A DNA stretch of 64,000 nt, from the NCBI GenBank assembly GCA_022410635.1, contig JAJVDF010000416.1, positions 90,003 through 154,002 of the forward strand. Direction: 5' to 3'. The DNA comes from Tretioscincus oriximinensis (Eukaryota > Chordata > Lepidosauria > Squamata > Gymnophthalmidae). This document shows positions 22,923-35,085 of the stretch, piece after piece. The notes beneath the pieces are model-generated. The model was not told the DNA's origin. It made no database searches and worked only from the letters and a program-made list of their open reading frames with translations. Positions within the stretch are counted from its first letter, which is position 1, and each line of letters opens with the position of its first letter. Position numbers and translations under genes: made by a program.

Positions 22923-25080
22923 AAGTACAAATCTGATCTTTGTCATTATGTTCTGGCTGGTTTGTCTAAGGCTATTGTAGAGAAGGACTCGTTTTAATTC
23001 AAGAATTTNTCTCGTCTCTAGCTTGAGCTTGCAATTATTCTCAAGTTCAGAACAGGGAAAGAGTATAATGCTGGAGTCAAGAGCCTCCTATTGAGGAGAC
23101 AAGACATAATGTAGCCTAAATTGTCAACCATNTTTATAAGGATTCAAGATAGTGATGGAAAATTCCCACCTTGTTGAAACAACTCACAATATTCTAAATG
23201 AAATGTGGTCTACAAATGCAAGTTAGCGGAATAAAGAATACAATTTTCATTCATTCCCTTTCACTAATATGAACTGTCATATTTTCATGGCAGGTGGCCC
23301 CCACCATCTCCCATAACAACTATAAAACCTCACCANGATTTATGAAGCAGATAAAGAACCATCAAGTATGACAGTTAGTGAAGGGTTAACAGAAAGGAAA
23401 AAGGGAAAGGACTCAGCTGCCTACAAGATGGAGGCACAAAGTACAATTTCAACACCCCAGCTTTTATACTCCCATAATGGTCAACTACTGCCCTCCANCT
23501 TTCATTGGTCATTCTTTGATTGTGGCAAGTTCTCACCCAATCACGAACTGCCACATAATCATCATCATACAAGCTGTTCCTATTTCAGATACAGCCAGTC
23601 AATCACAGAATTGACCTTTCAACTCCCAGAACCAAGTTCTTTGTTAGCATCTTTTGGTCATNCATCCCTTTGATTGTTACTTTTANTCTTGTTGCCAACC
23701 CCCTCAAACTGTACAGCTTGTCCCCTGGCTAACTGCCAGGTCTGTTTTCTCAGGCTAGAGGNCTGCCTTGTGTTCTACACTATGAGTATTCCTCAATTAT
23801 GCAGTTGACACCTAAGGATTCTAATAGTTCCTTCACTCAATGTTATTGGCATCATTACCCTTTTCTCATGATTGACAGCTCATTGAAAATTCAACATCCA
23901 TGCTCTATTTCTCACATGAATCATCCACTTTTCAGGGAACAGTGAGTGAGGAGAGCAAATTACTCCTGATCCAATGGAATTTTGAATGCACTTCTGTGTT
24001 AANAGTTGATTCAGAGTGCCTTATCCCTGTTAATGTGGCTCTGTTGAGGTGATTTTCACCTGCAGAAGAGCAATTTAAGGNTTTGCCAATAACACAACCA
24101 CTTCTTAGATGTCATGTGGAAAGAACATCTGAATCCAGCATATAAATTCTTCATTTCAAGGTANCTGAAAATGAGTCACGTGTTTTTGATAAATAAAAAA
24201 TGCAAATGTGAAATACACTGTAAATAAAAATATTAAAAAACTCAAAATAGAGTCGGATAGGATTTTTGCAGCTTTAATGGATGTGGAAAAGAGGGATGTT
24301 AATCAGATACAGCTTCTAGTGAAAGAACCATTTTCCCCACANCTATTAAAGTTGACAAACTCAGATCTCCTTTTTTGTGATTGTCCTACCACAAAATTAT
24401 TTTTGTACCATCTGTTCTTTCTGCCAAAGGCAAATGATAATACTGCACCTACACTGTGGTTGGGTTCAAGTATATCCAATAATTTTCCTATAATTGCTGT
24501 CTTCCTCTTCCACAGCAAGCGCAGACTATTGGCCTTTTGCTTGTATGTACAATGATATGCTTGACAGTGTGAAATCCGAGTGACTCCTAGAGCCTTTTGG
24601 TCTTTGCCTTGGCAGGAGACTTGGGGGAAATGTAGCTTTTCTACGCACCTCCCTGAGAAATGGAGTTTCCATTTTCCTTCTCTTTCAACCTAACCTCCTT
24701 CATGATCTACAAAATGAGCATCTGTTGCTGTTGCTCAATGAAAAACCAAGAGCTTCGGCAATTTGAGACATAATCGTTGCTGAAATTGTGTCCCTTTTTA
24801 TGCCTATCATTTGCCAATTTCAGAAGTCATAGTATGAGGCATTAAATTATTCATACACAAAAGTCTTCTTCCCTCCCCCCCCCTCCCTGATTGCATCTGG
24901 GTAACAGAATCCACACAATCCTACTTTTTAAAAAGTCGTATGCATTAAAGAAAAGCATCTTCCAGCACTTACCCTCCCTCGGAAAACCTCAGGCTAGAAG
25001 CCATCTGCTAGCAGCATTTGGTGACAAGGTTACAGAGCCCACTCACTTTTCATTGCAGCAGCTCTTTTTAAAAAAGCATT
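22923..25080. other. Intergenic DNA, nothing recognised
   Basis: AT-rich, with many isolated N bases and no supported exon. The 115-codon ORF at 24208 overlaps an antisense ORF and has no recognised domain. Confidence 0.35.
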
Positions 25081-25082
25081 AT

Positions 25083-25135
25083 ATAGATATAGATATATAG
25101 AGAAAGAGAAACAGGCAGGCAGGCAGATCGATTGA
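25083..25135. repeat. Simple repeats (AGATAT, GAGAAA, CAGG)
   Basis: ATAGATATAGATATATAGAG is followed by AGAAAGAGAAA and a CAGG/GGCA tetranucleotide run. Confidence 0.7.
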
Positions 25136-25213
25136 TAGTAATAAAAAGTAAAAATAATAAAAAGTAATAAAAGGCGTGTGGAAGAGTTCAACGCTCTATG
25201 ATATAACAGCTAA

Positions 25214-25403
25214 TGACAGGGCTCGGAACTTTGGCAGCCTCCAGAAACCAGTGACAGGGCTCGTAACTTTGGCAGCCTCCAGAAACCAGTGACAGGGCTC
25301 AGAACTTTGGCAGCCTCCAGAAACCAGTGACAGGGCTCAGAACTTTGGCAGCCTCCAGAAACCAATGACAGGGCTCGGAACTTTGGAAGCCTCCAGAGAC
25401 NAG
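25214..25403. repeat. Minisatellite, 38-bp unit, five copies
   Basis: Units start at 25214, 25252, 25290, 25328 and 25366, each beginning TGACAGGGCTCRGAACTTTG and ending CTCCAGAAACCA. Differences are few and concentrated in one variable base (G/T/A) after GGGCTC and in the last unit. The antisense ORF across it is a by-product of the 38-bp period. Confidence 0.92.
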
Positions 25404-26045
25404 AGTCCTGAGTTGGAAACTAGCTAGAAAACAGAAAACANAGGGAAGTAATAGACAGTTTTCTGGGTGGAAAGATGTGAGAAGAGCAACACCCCAGGGT
25501 TCAGTAGTGGGAGGGAAATTAAGGAAAGTAAGAAGGGAAGGAAGGAAAATAAAGAAGAAAAATAAAGATGGCAGAAGGAAGAAAAACAGAAAGAAGGAAC
25601 AAAACAAAAGCAGTTAGTAAAAGCGAGAAGAGAGGAGCAAGGAAAGGAAAGAGTGGGTAGGTGGGTTGAAACATGGATGGGAATAAGGGGGGAGGAGCTA
25701 GAGCCGTTGCATTACCGTAAGAGGCTACTTCCGCTAGTATGTATTTATATAAATATACAGTATATAATATTTAAATATGTATGCAAGCTCTCAATATTTT
25801 AAAAAGTAATTTTGAAGAGTGATTTCTATGCTGCCAGTGCGTCGTAGCAGCATAACAGTGCAGGAAACTGAGGGGCAAAAACTTTGCTCAGCGGTGGAAG
25901 CATGACTGAATAGTGAATACAACCTAGGGAAAGAGTTGATGACTGAATGTCAATACATCCAAAAGTAGTTCAAAGCAAATTATTGGATAAAAGCACGAGA
26001 AACCACGATATTATTATAGCACATAGGCACAATAACATAACAATG
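25404..26045. other. Purine-rich intergenic DNA
   Basis: An A/G-rich strand (GGAAGGAAGG and GAAGAAAA words) spans 25510-25680. No gene seen. Confidence 0.4.
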
Positions 26046-26155
26046 AGACCCTGCTCACATGCATGCTTTTCAAACGGTGTTCAGTCCTGAAGAACTGGAC
26101 TAAAATCAGAAAAAAAGTTGTTCTGGTTTTCAGTCCAGTTCTTCACAGGGCTGTT
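26046..26155. repeat. Palindromic MITE, family C
   Basis: CAGTCCTGAAGAACTGGACT near 26083 pairs with CAGTCCAGTTCTTCACAGGG near 26132. The left flank word CCTGCTCACATGCATGC matches the family end. Confidence 0.5.
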
Positions 26156-26878
26156 AGATGTACAATTTTAAAGGAACAATTCGATTTTTTGCTCCTTTTG
26201 TCCTGTATATGAGTATAAATTGAGGTTAGGATTAGAGATGTATGACAGGAAGGGGTAGGGTAGAGTAGGACTGTGTATTCCCATTAACACAAGATAAGAT
26301 TCATATGTGTGCAAGTGAATAGGGAAAATGTTAGATTTCTGCACTAAACAAAATGCTAGCTTTTGGGGAGTGGGTTGTTTTGCAGAGAAGAGAGCACATG
26401 CCATCGTATGTGCATGAAATCTCCCATAAAGATGCACGAATGAGTGCAAATCTGTTAACTGAACCAGGAAAAAGCCCCCCTAAGCATTATGGGAGGTGGG
26501 GCTGTTTGCCTATGATAGCAACTGTTTACTGAACTCCCACAAGAAAGGGGGAATGTTTGCCAGTGTTCATCAGCATTCTGAAGGCTGTGGGGTGGGGAAA
26601 TGACACGAAGCACTGACAGGGATAACAACTTCATTGCACTCATTGCCACTTTGTTTCTCAGAAGCACAGGTTAGCATTAGGGCATGTGCTGCCTGTCACC
26701 TGAAAACCCTGAAGGCAAAGTTGGTTTCCAGCTTCCATCAGCTACAGCCAGACTAGTCATTGGTAAAGTGCAACGGAGTCNAATGATATTTTCATGCATT
26801 AATTAGGCAGCAACTCAATTGACTTTTGGACTCGCGCTTTTATTCACCTGCAAATCTTGTTGATTTTTGGCCTATATT

Positions 26879-27494
26879 TAGGGTTGCCATACGTCCCGGT
26901 AAACCGGGACAAACCCGGTTTTGGGGACTAAAATATAGTCCCCTCCTGGTTTTAAGGTAAAATCCCAGCTTTTTACATTCCCCGATGCAGCATCAGGGAA
27001 TGTAAAAAGGCGGGNTTTTAAAGGAAAAGCAGCCGTCAGAGCTGACGGCTGCAGCGCGCGCAACACTTTCCGGGGTCCTGGGANGACCCTCGGAGCGCGC
27101 NGTAGCTGCTCCTTTGCTAGAGGNTGGGTTTCGNCCTGCTCTGAGGCAAGCGCGCCAGCCCCAGCGGAGCAAAAACGCCTGGGTTTCTGACAGGAGAATA
27201 GCTCTGTTCTCCTGTCACAAACTCAAGCNTTTTTGCTCCGCTGGAGTTGGCGCGCTTGCCNCAGAGCAGGACGAAACCCAGCCTCTAGCAAAGGAGCAGC
27301 TGTGTGCGCACGCGCNTGCGTGNGCACANGGACGCTTGTAGTGAGAGAAGAGAGGTTCTGCCAGTCTCTCTACAAGCGTCTGTGTGTGCGCATGCGCGCG
27401 CGCACGCACGCCTGTTCATGTGTGCGCGCACGCGCNTGCACNCACCCACCCCACCCACGTCCTGGTTTGGGGATGCCAAGATATGGCAACCCTA
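26879..27494. mobile_element. hAT-type foldback element, 616 bp
   Basis: The ends TAGGGTTGCCATA and TATGGCAACCCTA are inverted repeats, flanked by the perfect 8-bp direct repeat CCTATATT (26871-26878 and 27495-27502). The interior is GC-rich and holds a long hairpin: GCTGCTCCTTTGCTAGAGG at 27107 pairs with CCTCTAGCAAAGGAGCAGC near 27283, with CCAGCGGAGCAAAAACGCCT and its partner nested inside and a centre near 27195. An alternating CG/CA/TG tract with Z-DNA potential spans 27300-27445. All ORFs here are repeat readings. Confidence 0.85.
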
Positions 27495-27635
27495 CCTATA
27501 TTCATGTACAAATAGTTTATTATTTTTATCTTAGATCCTTGAAACAAAGGCACTTTCCCTAACAGTGGCACTGCCAATACTCTAACATAAACAGATTTAA
27601 ACTAATCCAACTACAAACTATCTTCAACCTCAAAC

Positions 27636-27740
27636 CACTGGTTACACATTTACTTTCAAACCAACTTTTAAATGAGCTTAATCTGTGTGCATTCTTCAGG
27701 AATGAAGAAGGCTTAAGTGTATGATCATGGTTGAAGAATG
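27636..27740. repeat. Palindromic MITE, family C
   Basis: TGGTTACACATTTACTTTCAA on the left faces CATTCTTCAGGAATGAAGAA and a TATGATCATGG end on the right. Confidence 0.45.
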
Positions 27741-28124
27741 GGATTTGCTCCAGAAAAATAGTAAAGAGGTAAGTGGCTGTAGCCAAAAGAAAGGATCATA
27801 TTTTTTGTCTCTGATTTTTTGGTATCCTTGGAAATGGATTTGTGAATTTCAGAATTTTTTTTTTGTGTTGTGTTAAAACATTACTGTATGACTATGACTA
27901 TTTTTGTATTTTTTACTTTCTGAACATACCATATTATTTACAAGTCCTCATGAGTACAATCAAAGTGTTATACTGAAAAAATGTGACGAGGCAAATGCTT
28001 TATCCTTTACAATGCTGACAACTCTGCATGAGGAATAGTAGGGTTTCCANACGTGCCTTTAGTAAATAGAATCAAGTGAACTGGACATTGTAGAGCAAAT
28101 AGTTTCTCACATGAAACAAAACTG

Positions 28125-28242
28125 CCTGCATCCACATGGAGGTTTTCCTGAGCTGTCCCTCAGAATAGGAGCCTGCCAACCATATGCTAACGTAGACTAT
28201 GGCAGGCCCTGTTCTGAAGTTCACAACAGCATCAGAGCCTCT
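28125..28242. repeat. MITE family A, incomplete copy
   Basis: It contains CCTCAGAATAGGAGCCTGCC and GTAGACTATGGCAGGCCCTG in the family order. The right half is degraded. Confidence 0.45.
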
Positions 28243-29326
28243 GAAAGGTCTTCAGGTGCTTTTATAATTATAAGACCCGAAGCAGAGTAGAGTTCTGGCA
28301 TTAAAGTAGTACGAATAGTACTATTAGTACACTACTTCACCTTGAGATGGCAGCACCTATACTGAATCACCCACAATGTCTTGGCTTGCAGCCATGCAGC
28401 TGTGGATGTGGCCAACTGCAAGTGTGAGTAGCACCTATTTCAGCTTTATAAGGAATCAGATGCTGACACTTAGCTAAGAGAAGAGAGGGCATAAAATAAA
28501 TGACTGCACAGGAGCGTCATACATCCAAAATACAGATATGGATATGAGGGACTCATTGCACCGGCACACCTTGTTGGGTTAGATAACAATTGATCCCATG
28601 GTGTTCCATCCACATAATCCCTTTAGTTTATTATGCCATCTTCTTACTCATCAGTAGACTGGATCAGTCTGCCTTTTAGAACCTACTGATCTGGTCTTTG
28701 CACTAACAATATGTTTGGAGAAAACTAAATGTGGGCAGGACTTCCCTTAGATTAACTCTGTGTGTAGGAAGGAAGGCTGATAGTACACTTATTGGTCTGG
28801 TCATTCAGCAAGTACAGAATCACCTTTCTATCAGAAAAGAGGTTTGGCAAGATCCTCCTTCCTAGTACTAAAATACTGGCTTGGAGAATAGTCAAACTCA
28901 TGATTTCCCCACTTGTACTTGTAAATTGGAGGAAGTGGGGGAGTATTGTTATTTGGTTATAAAATATGTGTTTTGGCCACAGTGCAAGCCTCATGACAAT
29001 CGCTTGCAGGAAAGATTGCTGAGTGTGCTAACAAGAATCAGGGCTCCTGTCGGTGGCACACACTGAGAGCACTTAGTTTCACATTCAATATTAATGATTT
29101 TAAAAAGATTATTTTTCTTTTTCTTGCTGCTTTAAAATCAAAACCATGGAGATAAGGGAAAGAAAGTATCTCTAAGAACTTGGATCTACAACGAGCTGTA
29201 TCTGGTGAAATGGGGAAAAACCAGAGTACATTGTATGATGTGCAGCGGAGGCATGATTGGGCTGAAGCTACAGGTGGTTCTGGTGACATATGGATTCCTG
29301 CACATCATTGCACTCCTAGCACACTT

Positions 29327-29440
29327 AGGGTTACCATATGCCCTGGATCAACTGAGATTATCCCAGATTTCAGGGGTCTGTAGAAGGTCCCAGACACTGA
29401 GTATAAAATGTGGTCCCACCTATATAAGGTTTTTGGAACA
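29327..29440. mobile_element. hAT-type end fragment (TAGGGTTACCATA)
   Basis: TTAGGGTTACCATATGCCCTGG resembles the terminus of the element at 26879. No matching right terminus could be placed, so the far boundary is open. Confidence 0.4.
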
Positions 29441-29880
29441 TCAGGAGCCACATCTCACACTGCCACCATGCAATCTCTGATCCTAAGACACTGTATGGTT
29501 TCTTGTCTGACTGCTGCAACCGCTGTCCACCAGCCTAGCTGCCTTGTCACCCTCCTGCCAGGCCTCCACACTCACTCTCTGTAATGCAGAGAAAAAGGAA
29601 GAAAGTGAGTGGTGTTAGTAAGTGCAGAGTGAGGGAAGAGGAGCCAGGAGATGCAGACGGTGGCATGCAGGTGGTAAACACCCATGATTGTTAAAGCAGG
29701 GGGCGTGGTTTGGGTGGTGTATGTAGTTTGGACGTGGGGGTGGGGCTGTAGTTTGTACATGGCATGCATGTTGGTGTGTGGTTTGTGCAGGGCAGGCAAC
29801 CTCCTAGTTTTTTTCAAACTCAGATGTAGGCACACACAGCAGTCACTAACTCTTTACTTTACTTTACTCTTTGATTTATA

Positions 29881-30061
29881 TAGGCTGACCAGATGACCCC
29901 TTATTGGGGGGTGGGTGAAAATCCGGTTTTGGGGTGCCTCCNGTTTTTTGCTGAGGAAAAAAAAACTTTAAAAAAAATCCTCAGCAAAACCCAGGAGGCA
30001 CCCTAAACCCTGGTTTCCATCCCCCCCCTACCCCCCCAAAGGGTCACCCCTGGTCAGGCTA
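29881..30061. mobile_element. hAT-type MITE, family B
   Basis: Starts TAGGCTGACCAGATGACCCC and ends CCCTGGTCAGGCT. Flanks show GATTTATA on the left and AATTTATA on the right, a 7-of-8 match for the target duplication. The body has the usual inverted repeat around A/T runs. Confidence 0.72.
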
Positions 30062-30992
30062 ATTTATACCCAGCCCAACCCACAAGTTGGGTGGCTCACA
30101 ACACAAACCATAAAATACATGATAATTATATAAATCAAATGCAATAAAACATAAGTTATATAAAAACAAAATTCGAAGAATATTTAAAAACAAATTACAG
30201 TCATACAAACTCTGCGCCTTCTTTTGCCATAAGTTCCTTGGCCTGTTTAGATCTTAGTTTAGTTTTGCAAAACTTTAGTTTTATCGTTATATGGAATGGA
30301 AAAGAAAGGAGATCCTGTACTTTTAACAGATCATTAAAAGTTGCTGAAATTGGTTTTTACTAAACATCATTTTTGGCTCTTTGTTGCCATTAAAGATGTA
30401 CTGAGACTTACGATGCCCAAGAATAACATTTGTTTTAGATGCCATAGATTAAGTGGCTACACTTTAAGAATATTATGCAGTGTCAACCCTGGCAACATCA
30501 GATTAAATTTCTTCTTTTGAACAGCTATTAAATAAATATGCAGGAATCTTATCCTGTTTTCTTTATGGGTCTCTTAAGCAGCTGAGACAGCATAACTATT
30601 TCCATGCTTATAATTGATTGTATTATGGAAAAAGGAAAGAAAAAAGACCTTCTGTGTTCTGTATAAACTGCATTGGAGACCCAGTGAAATCTGCCTGGCT
30701 CCACAGCACTGGAAGTAGCCTTCAGAGAGCTGATATATATTGGTATTTTTCTAGTTTGGCCTTTCTTTCTTGATTACACACGAAGCATACAAAACATATT
30801 TCCACTGATTGTCTAAGAATAACTCAGTATACTGAACAAGCAAACCCAGGGCCAGTAATGGAATATTGTGCGAGAGTTTTGCACACATGCGAGATTTCAA
30901 TTGCATGAGTTGCTCCAGACCCCACCCACCACTGATGTAATTTCCTGTTCTGGTTCCAGGATGTCACCTTAGTGATGGGCAGGACTGGAAGT
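30062..30992. other. Intergenic DNA with an A/T-rich repeat tail
   Basis: The first 120 bp (CCCAACCCACAAGTTGGGTGG then AATAAAACATAAG) looks like a repeat tail. The rest has no recognised feature apart from a GGATGTCACCTTAGTGATG word near 30960. Confidence 0.35.
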
Positions 30993-31692
30993 TAGGGTAA
31001 CCAGATGACCCCATTTTGGGGGGAAAACCTCAGTTTGGGGGCATCTGTCCCACCTTCCCGGGGGGGCAATGTCCCCATTTTTTGCTGAGGAGAAGAAAAT
31101 AAAAATCACTGCACCACCACTAGGGTGCAACTGGAGCCAGCTTCTGAAGGCACCTTTCCCTCAGTAATTTTTTNAAAAAAAATGTTTAATTTTTTTNAAA
31201 AAANTAATTTTAAATTGACTGNAACACTGCTAGGAGGCTCTAGCAACCAAGGCCAGCTCCTGAATATACCCTCCCCGNCGAAGTGATGTCACAAATTTCT
31301 CACATGCTTTGCAAATTTCTCATGCAGTTTGCAGATTTCCTATACTCTTCATGAATATTCAAATCACCCACCAACATGCATACCCCTCNGAAACCCCGCC
31401 CAAGAAATCTGTGAAGCATGNGAGAATTGTTAAAGTATGTGAGAATTTTTTGAAGTGCTCAAGAATTTTTCAAAAAGCGTGAGGAATTTGCATTTTTTTG
31501 TTTTTTACTGAGGGGAGGATGCCTTCAGGAGCTGCCNCCAGTTGCCAGAGCCCCCTAGTGGTAGTGCAGTGGTTTTTTATTTTTTNAAAAATTTCNTCAG
31601 TAAAAACCCGGGAAATCCCCCCTCCGGGAGGACGGGGTACGCACCCCTAAACTGGGTTCCCCCCTCCCAAATGGGGGCATCTGATCAGCCTA
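30993..31692. mobile_element. hAT-type element, family B long form
   Basis: Starts TAGGGTAACCAGATGACCCC and ends GCATCTGATCAGCCTA. It is a 700-bp near-palindrome: the block CCACTAGGGTGCAACTGG near 31119 faces GTTGCCAGAGCCCCCTAGTG near 31541, and CTCATGCAGTTTGCAGATTT blocks face each other near the middle. Single N bases sit repeatedly at T-to-A run junctions (TTTTNAAAA). No target duplication was found. Confidence 0.7.
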
Positions 31693-32039
31693 TTTTTTAC
31701 CATCTGTGCCAGAGCTAACATCTTCAGTAAACCAGTGACCTAAAATCTTAGGGTTTTTTACATAGAGCTCATGTCATTTTCTTTTTTTTTTTTTTAGGCT
31801 TTGTGCACAGAAGTAGTGCATGTCCAGTGCTGTTTCTGGTATCCAATTAAAAAGGATCCAGAGATGATACATCAGATCATGGAGTGTGCTTCCACACACG
31901 CTCTGTGGACAAATATAAATTAGTCCAGTATTGGAAGTTTTCCAGTGAGAAATCCCGCCCTAGGACCCCCCAAATCTCACAGATTTGGAGTTCTCAGGTG
32001 CAAAGCACATACGGAATTTTATGAAGTTACTTACCTGGC

Positions 32040-32192
32040 AGGACCATAAGTGACATCACTATGGGTGCCATTCCCAGAAACAGAGACCGGAAGTGATGTC
32101 ATTTGTGATGTCACTTCTAGCCCCAGGGCACCCTTTCTGGAAGCAGGAGCTGAAGTGACATCACAATGATGTCATTTCCAGCCTCGATGCAT
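32040..32192. repeat. Repeat carrying ACCGGAAGTGATGTCA motifs
   Basis: In 150 bp there are AAGTGACATCAC, ACCGGAAGTGATGTCATTTG, TGATGTCACTT and TGACATCACAATGATGTCAT. It is the densest copy of the family also seen at 6240 and 7085. Confidence 0.5.
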
Positions 32193-34139
32193 TTCTCATA
32201 CATTGCTTCATACTAGAGTGGACAATCTCAAAAAACATGAAGAATTCTCGCATGACTCCCAGCACTGAAGTCAGCTTGTGGACTGTTTCAGAAGGGTCCA
32301 CCAATAGAACAGAATTCCACATCATTTTAGTACTGCCTCCTGTTCCACTCTCAGCCCAATGCAAATGGGATGGTTTACTTGTGGGAGGTGGGGGGGCTCT
32401 GATTAAACTGGTCCACCATGCATGTCATTCATTCTCTGGACTGCTGGCTTTACTGACTGAGGCTGAGAGCTGTCACAGAGTGTNCAGTATTTGTATGCCA
32501 TGTGTACAACCAATGTGGCAGTTATCATAAAACTCCTAAAAGTTTTCTTGGCTCAGAGCTACATCCCACTCCACCTATCTGGGTGGAACTGCAACTAGTA
32601 TCTTTTTCCTTCTTATTTTTTCTTTTTTCTGGGAAAAAAAGAAGGGCAGGATCAAGCAAAGGAAAGGAGGTAGAGAGGAATGCCTTTNGAACACTTATAT
32701 ATTGGCACAGAAAACCAAACTAAAACCCAACTCAACATTCTGAGGATCTGTTTATGCTATAAATAGGCATGATTAAAGAACATACACACGTCAGAAGAAC
32801 CCTTGAAATGGAATGATATGTGTGTCATATGAACTCCTTGCATTGAAACTTGTTCCATGGTTTGACCATTTTTATCTGGGTAGAAGTCTTCCTAGGTGTA
32901 GTTTCTTTTTAAAAAATCTTCTATTCCATTTCAACTTGACCCTGAGGGCTAGCAATCATAGTGCCCACAAAAATGATCATGTTTGCTTTTATCTTTGATG
33001 GTTGGTCATCAAAGTCTAGTGGTTGGTGACTCTTGACATTTGCCTTTCACTGTGTGCCCATTGGACAGTTTTCTTGTGCCAACAGTGAGAGCTGTTGTTT
33101 GCGCTTGACTATAATGCAGTACAATATTCCTCAGATCTTGTTTCTTTACAATGCTTGCTTTATATGGTTCTTGCTTACTAGAAATTGCTGGGAAAAACCC
33201 TCCTTTGGATAATACCATATGTTACCCCTTCGGGTGATTGGACCACATGCAAAGGAAGCTGTTTTCAGAGCAGTGGGGTTCTATGGTTTTCAAACAGCTA
33301 ATAGGTGAACTAATAGGTGAAGCACTAAAGTGAAAAGAAAGATTTTTATCTACCTGTAGCTGGCACAGCTCAGTGGCTGTGTTATAAAAATACAGGGGGC
33401 AACATTAACAAGTTTTGCTGTCACATATCACATCCTTGTTCTTGTTAAATCAGCAGGACAAGAAGATGTTTCAATCTTCACTGCCAAAGAAGCTGCTAAT
33501 GTTGTTTCTGTCTATTTACTATGATCAGGTCTTCTGTCCTGCTTGCTTATCCACATATGTTAAGTGTATTTTCCTGTCCTTTACTCTATTACTTTTGCAT
33601 CAGAAAGGCAATTTTGTTGGATACCACCAAACTCTGGCTGCCTTCTTCAAAAACTGCTTGGACAGCATGCAAAAGCAGCTCTAGGCAGTTTTCTTGGCAG
33701 AGATAAGGAGCTCTTTCCCATTGTTTACTTCAGGGAGAAACTTTTGGGTTAAACTGGCAACATCCTCTGCTTTCCAGGCAATTTGCTCTACTGCTGAGCT
33801 ACAACCACCCCCGGATAGCAGATCTCATGGACTATAACCTGCAAGTACTTTCAGTTTCAATTGTTGTTTATCGTTTATACATTCCTTAAATACATTTTTT
33901 TCCTTTAATACTTTCCCAGTTCCTCCAATTCAAAAGCTTAATTTCTAAAACTGTATGAATTATATAACTGAGTAATCTCAGTTACCCTCCTATTTCTTTA
34001 CCCCCTTACCCTTCCTCATCTTTCTTCTAGTTTCCATTAAAACTTACTAAAATGTATTATATCCAATTTAGGATTAATTGCCAGTCTGAGAATTCCAGCA
34101 GTTTCCACATATGGTATTTAATTTATTAAAAATTTGTGT
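32193..34139. other. Intergenic DNA, nothing recognised
   Basis: No supported exon. C/T-rich with AT-rich stretches. A tRNA-like CTCTACTGCTGAGCTACAAC near 33785 sits alone without cloverleaf context. Confidence 0.35.
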
Positions 34140-34345
34140 CCATACAAGAGGAGCCATGGTGAATCAGGCTGGAGCCCCTCTACTCCAGCATTCTGTCTCA
34201 CACAGTAGCCCACCGATTGCACCTGGGTAGTCTGAACAGAAGAAGGCAAAATCTTCAACTGTTCTCGACACCCTGCAAATGGTAATTGAGGAGTGCTGTC
34301 TGTTGCTCCATCTCAGAGGCAGCATCAAGACATCTATCCTAGTAG
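34140..34345 (+). repeat. Interspersed repeat, 'ACATAAGAAGAGCC' type (copy 2)
   Basis: It carries CAAGAGGAGCCATGGTGAATCAGG, TTCTGTCTCACACAG, CCACCGATTGCACCTGGGTAG and CCTGCAAATGG in the same order as 13316-13502. Confidence 0.6.
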
Positions 34346-34847
34346 CTATTCAGTGGCGGCTTGCCTTAGGGTTCGTGGGGTCCGGCAAATACTCAGAGAT
34401 TAAAATCAATGATAAAATCTCCATAGAAAACAATGGAGAACCATTGGCCAATCATAGGCCTTCATATAGGAGCTGCCAACAAATCAAAAAGCTCCAGTCA
34501 GCTTTTTTTATTGACAAAAGGGGTCACAGATCCCAGAACCAATGGAAGGGCTGCCTGGGAGAGGCTATAATCTCTCTCAGTCGAGGTGCCTCTTTGTATT
34601 GGTATTCAACTTGCAGACTGAGAAACTGGTAAGTCCTTGAATGTGCCTCCCAGTCCCTTTCCGAACGTCACTGAGGCTGGAAGAAGGGAGCCTTCTCCAG
34701 CTTCGGCGACATTAGGAAAGCACTGACCCTGCATCTCTCNAATCTCAAAGTTCACCAGCCGTCACTTTGATGTCCATGAACTTGTCTAATCCTTTAGAAG
34801 TAAATTCTAAAGGCCATAACCTTTTCNTTATCTATTCTCACTCATCT
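34346..34847 (+). repeat. Diverged relatives of the 119-bp satellite unit
   Basis: Words GTGGCGGCTTGCCTTAGG (34355) and TTGGTATTCAACTTGCAGAC (34598) resemble GTGGCGGCCGCCTC and CTGGTATTCAATTTGCAGAT of the tandem units that follow, suggesting an older, longer unit. Confidence 0.4.
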
Positions 34848-35085
34848 ACCCCTCAGGTTCAAGGAATGTCCCCTGCTCCTAGTGTTATGCAATAGAGAAA
34901 TCAAGACCTCCCATAAAATATTATACTGGTATTCAATTTGCAGATTATCCAAGTGGCGGCCGCCTCACCCCTCAGGTTCAAGGAATGTCCCCTGCTCCTA
35001 GTGTTATGCAATAGAGAAATCAAGACCTCCCATAAAATATTATACTGGTATTCAATTTGCAGATTATCCAAGTGGCGGCCGCCTC
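34848..35085 (+). repeat. Tandem repeat, 119-bp unit, two copies before a gap
   Basis: Unit 1 (34848-34966) and unit 2 (34967-35085) look identical base for base. Each starts ACCCCTCAGGTTCAAGGAAT and ends AAGTGGCGGCCGCCTC, with a NotI-type GCGGCCGC. Unit 2 stops exactly where the N run begins, so the array probably continues inside the gap. Confidence 0.88.

Noticed and set aside
25214..25403. CRISPR-like array
   Set aside because: The 38-bp units are contiguous with no unique spacers, in a vertebrate genome. It is a minisatellite.
33780..33815. tRNA gene (CTACTGCTGAGCTACAACC)
   Set aside because: Only one box-like word is present. No box B at the right spacing and no cloverleaf can be drawn.
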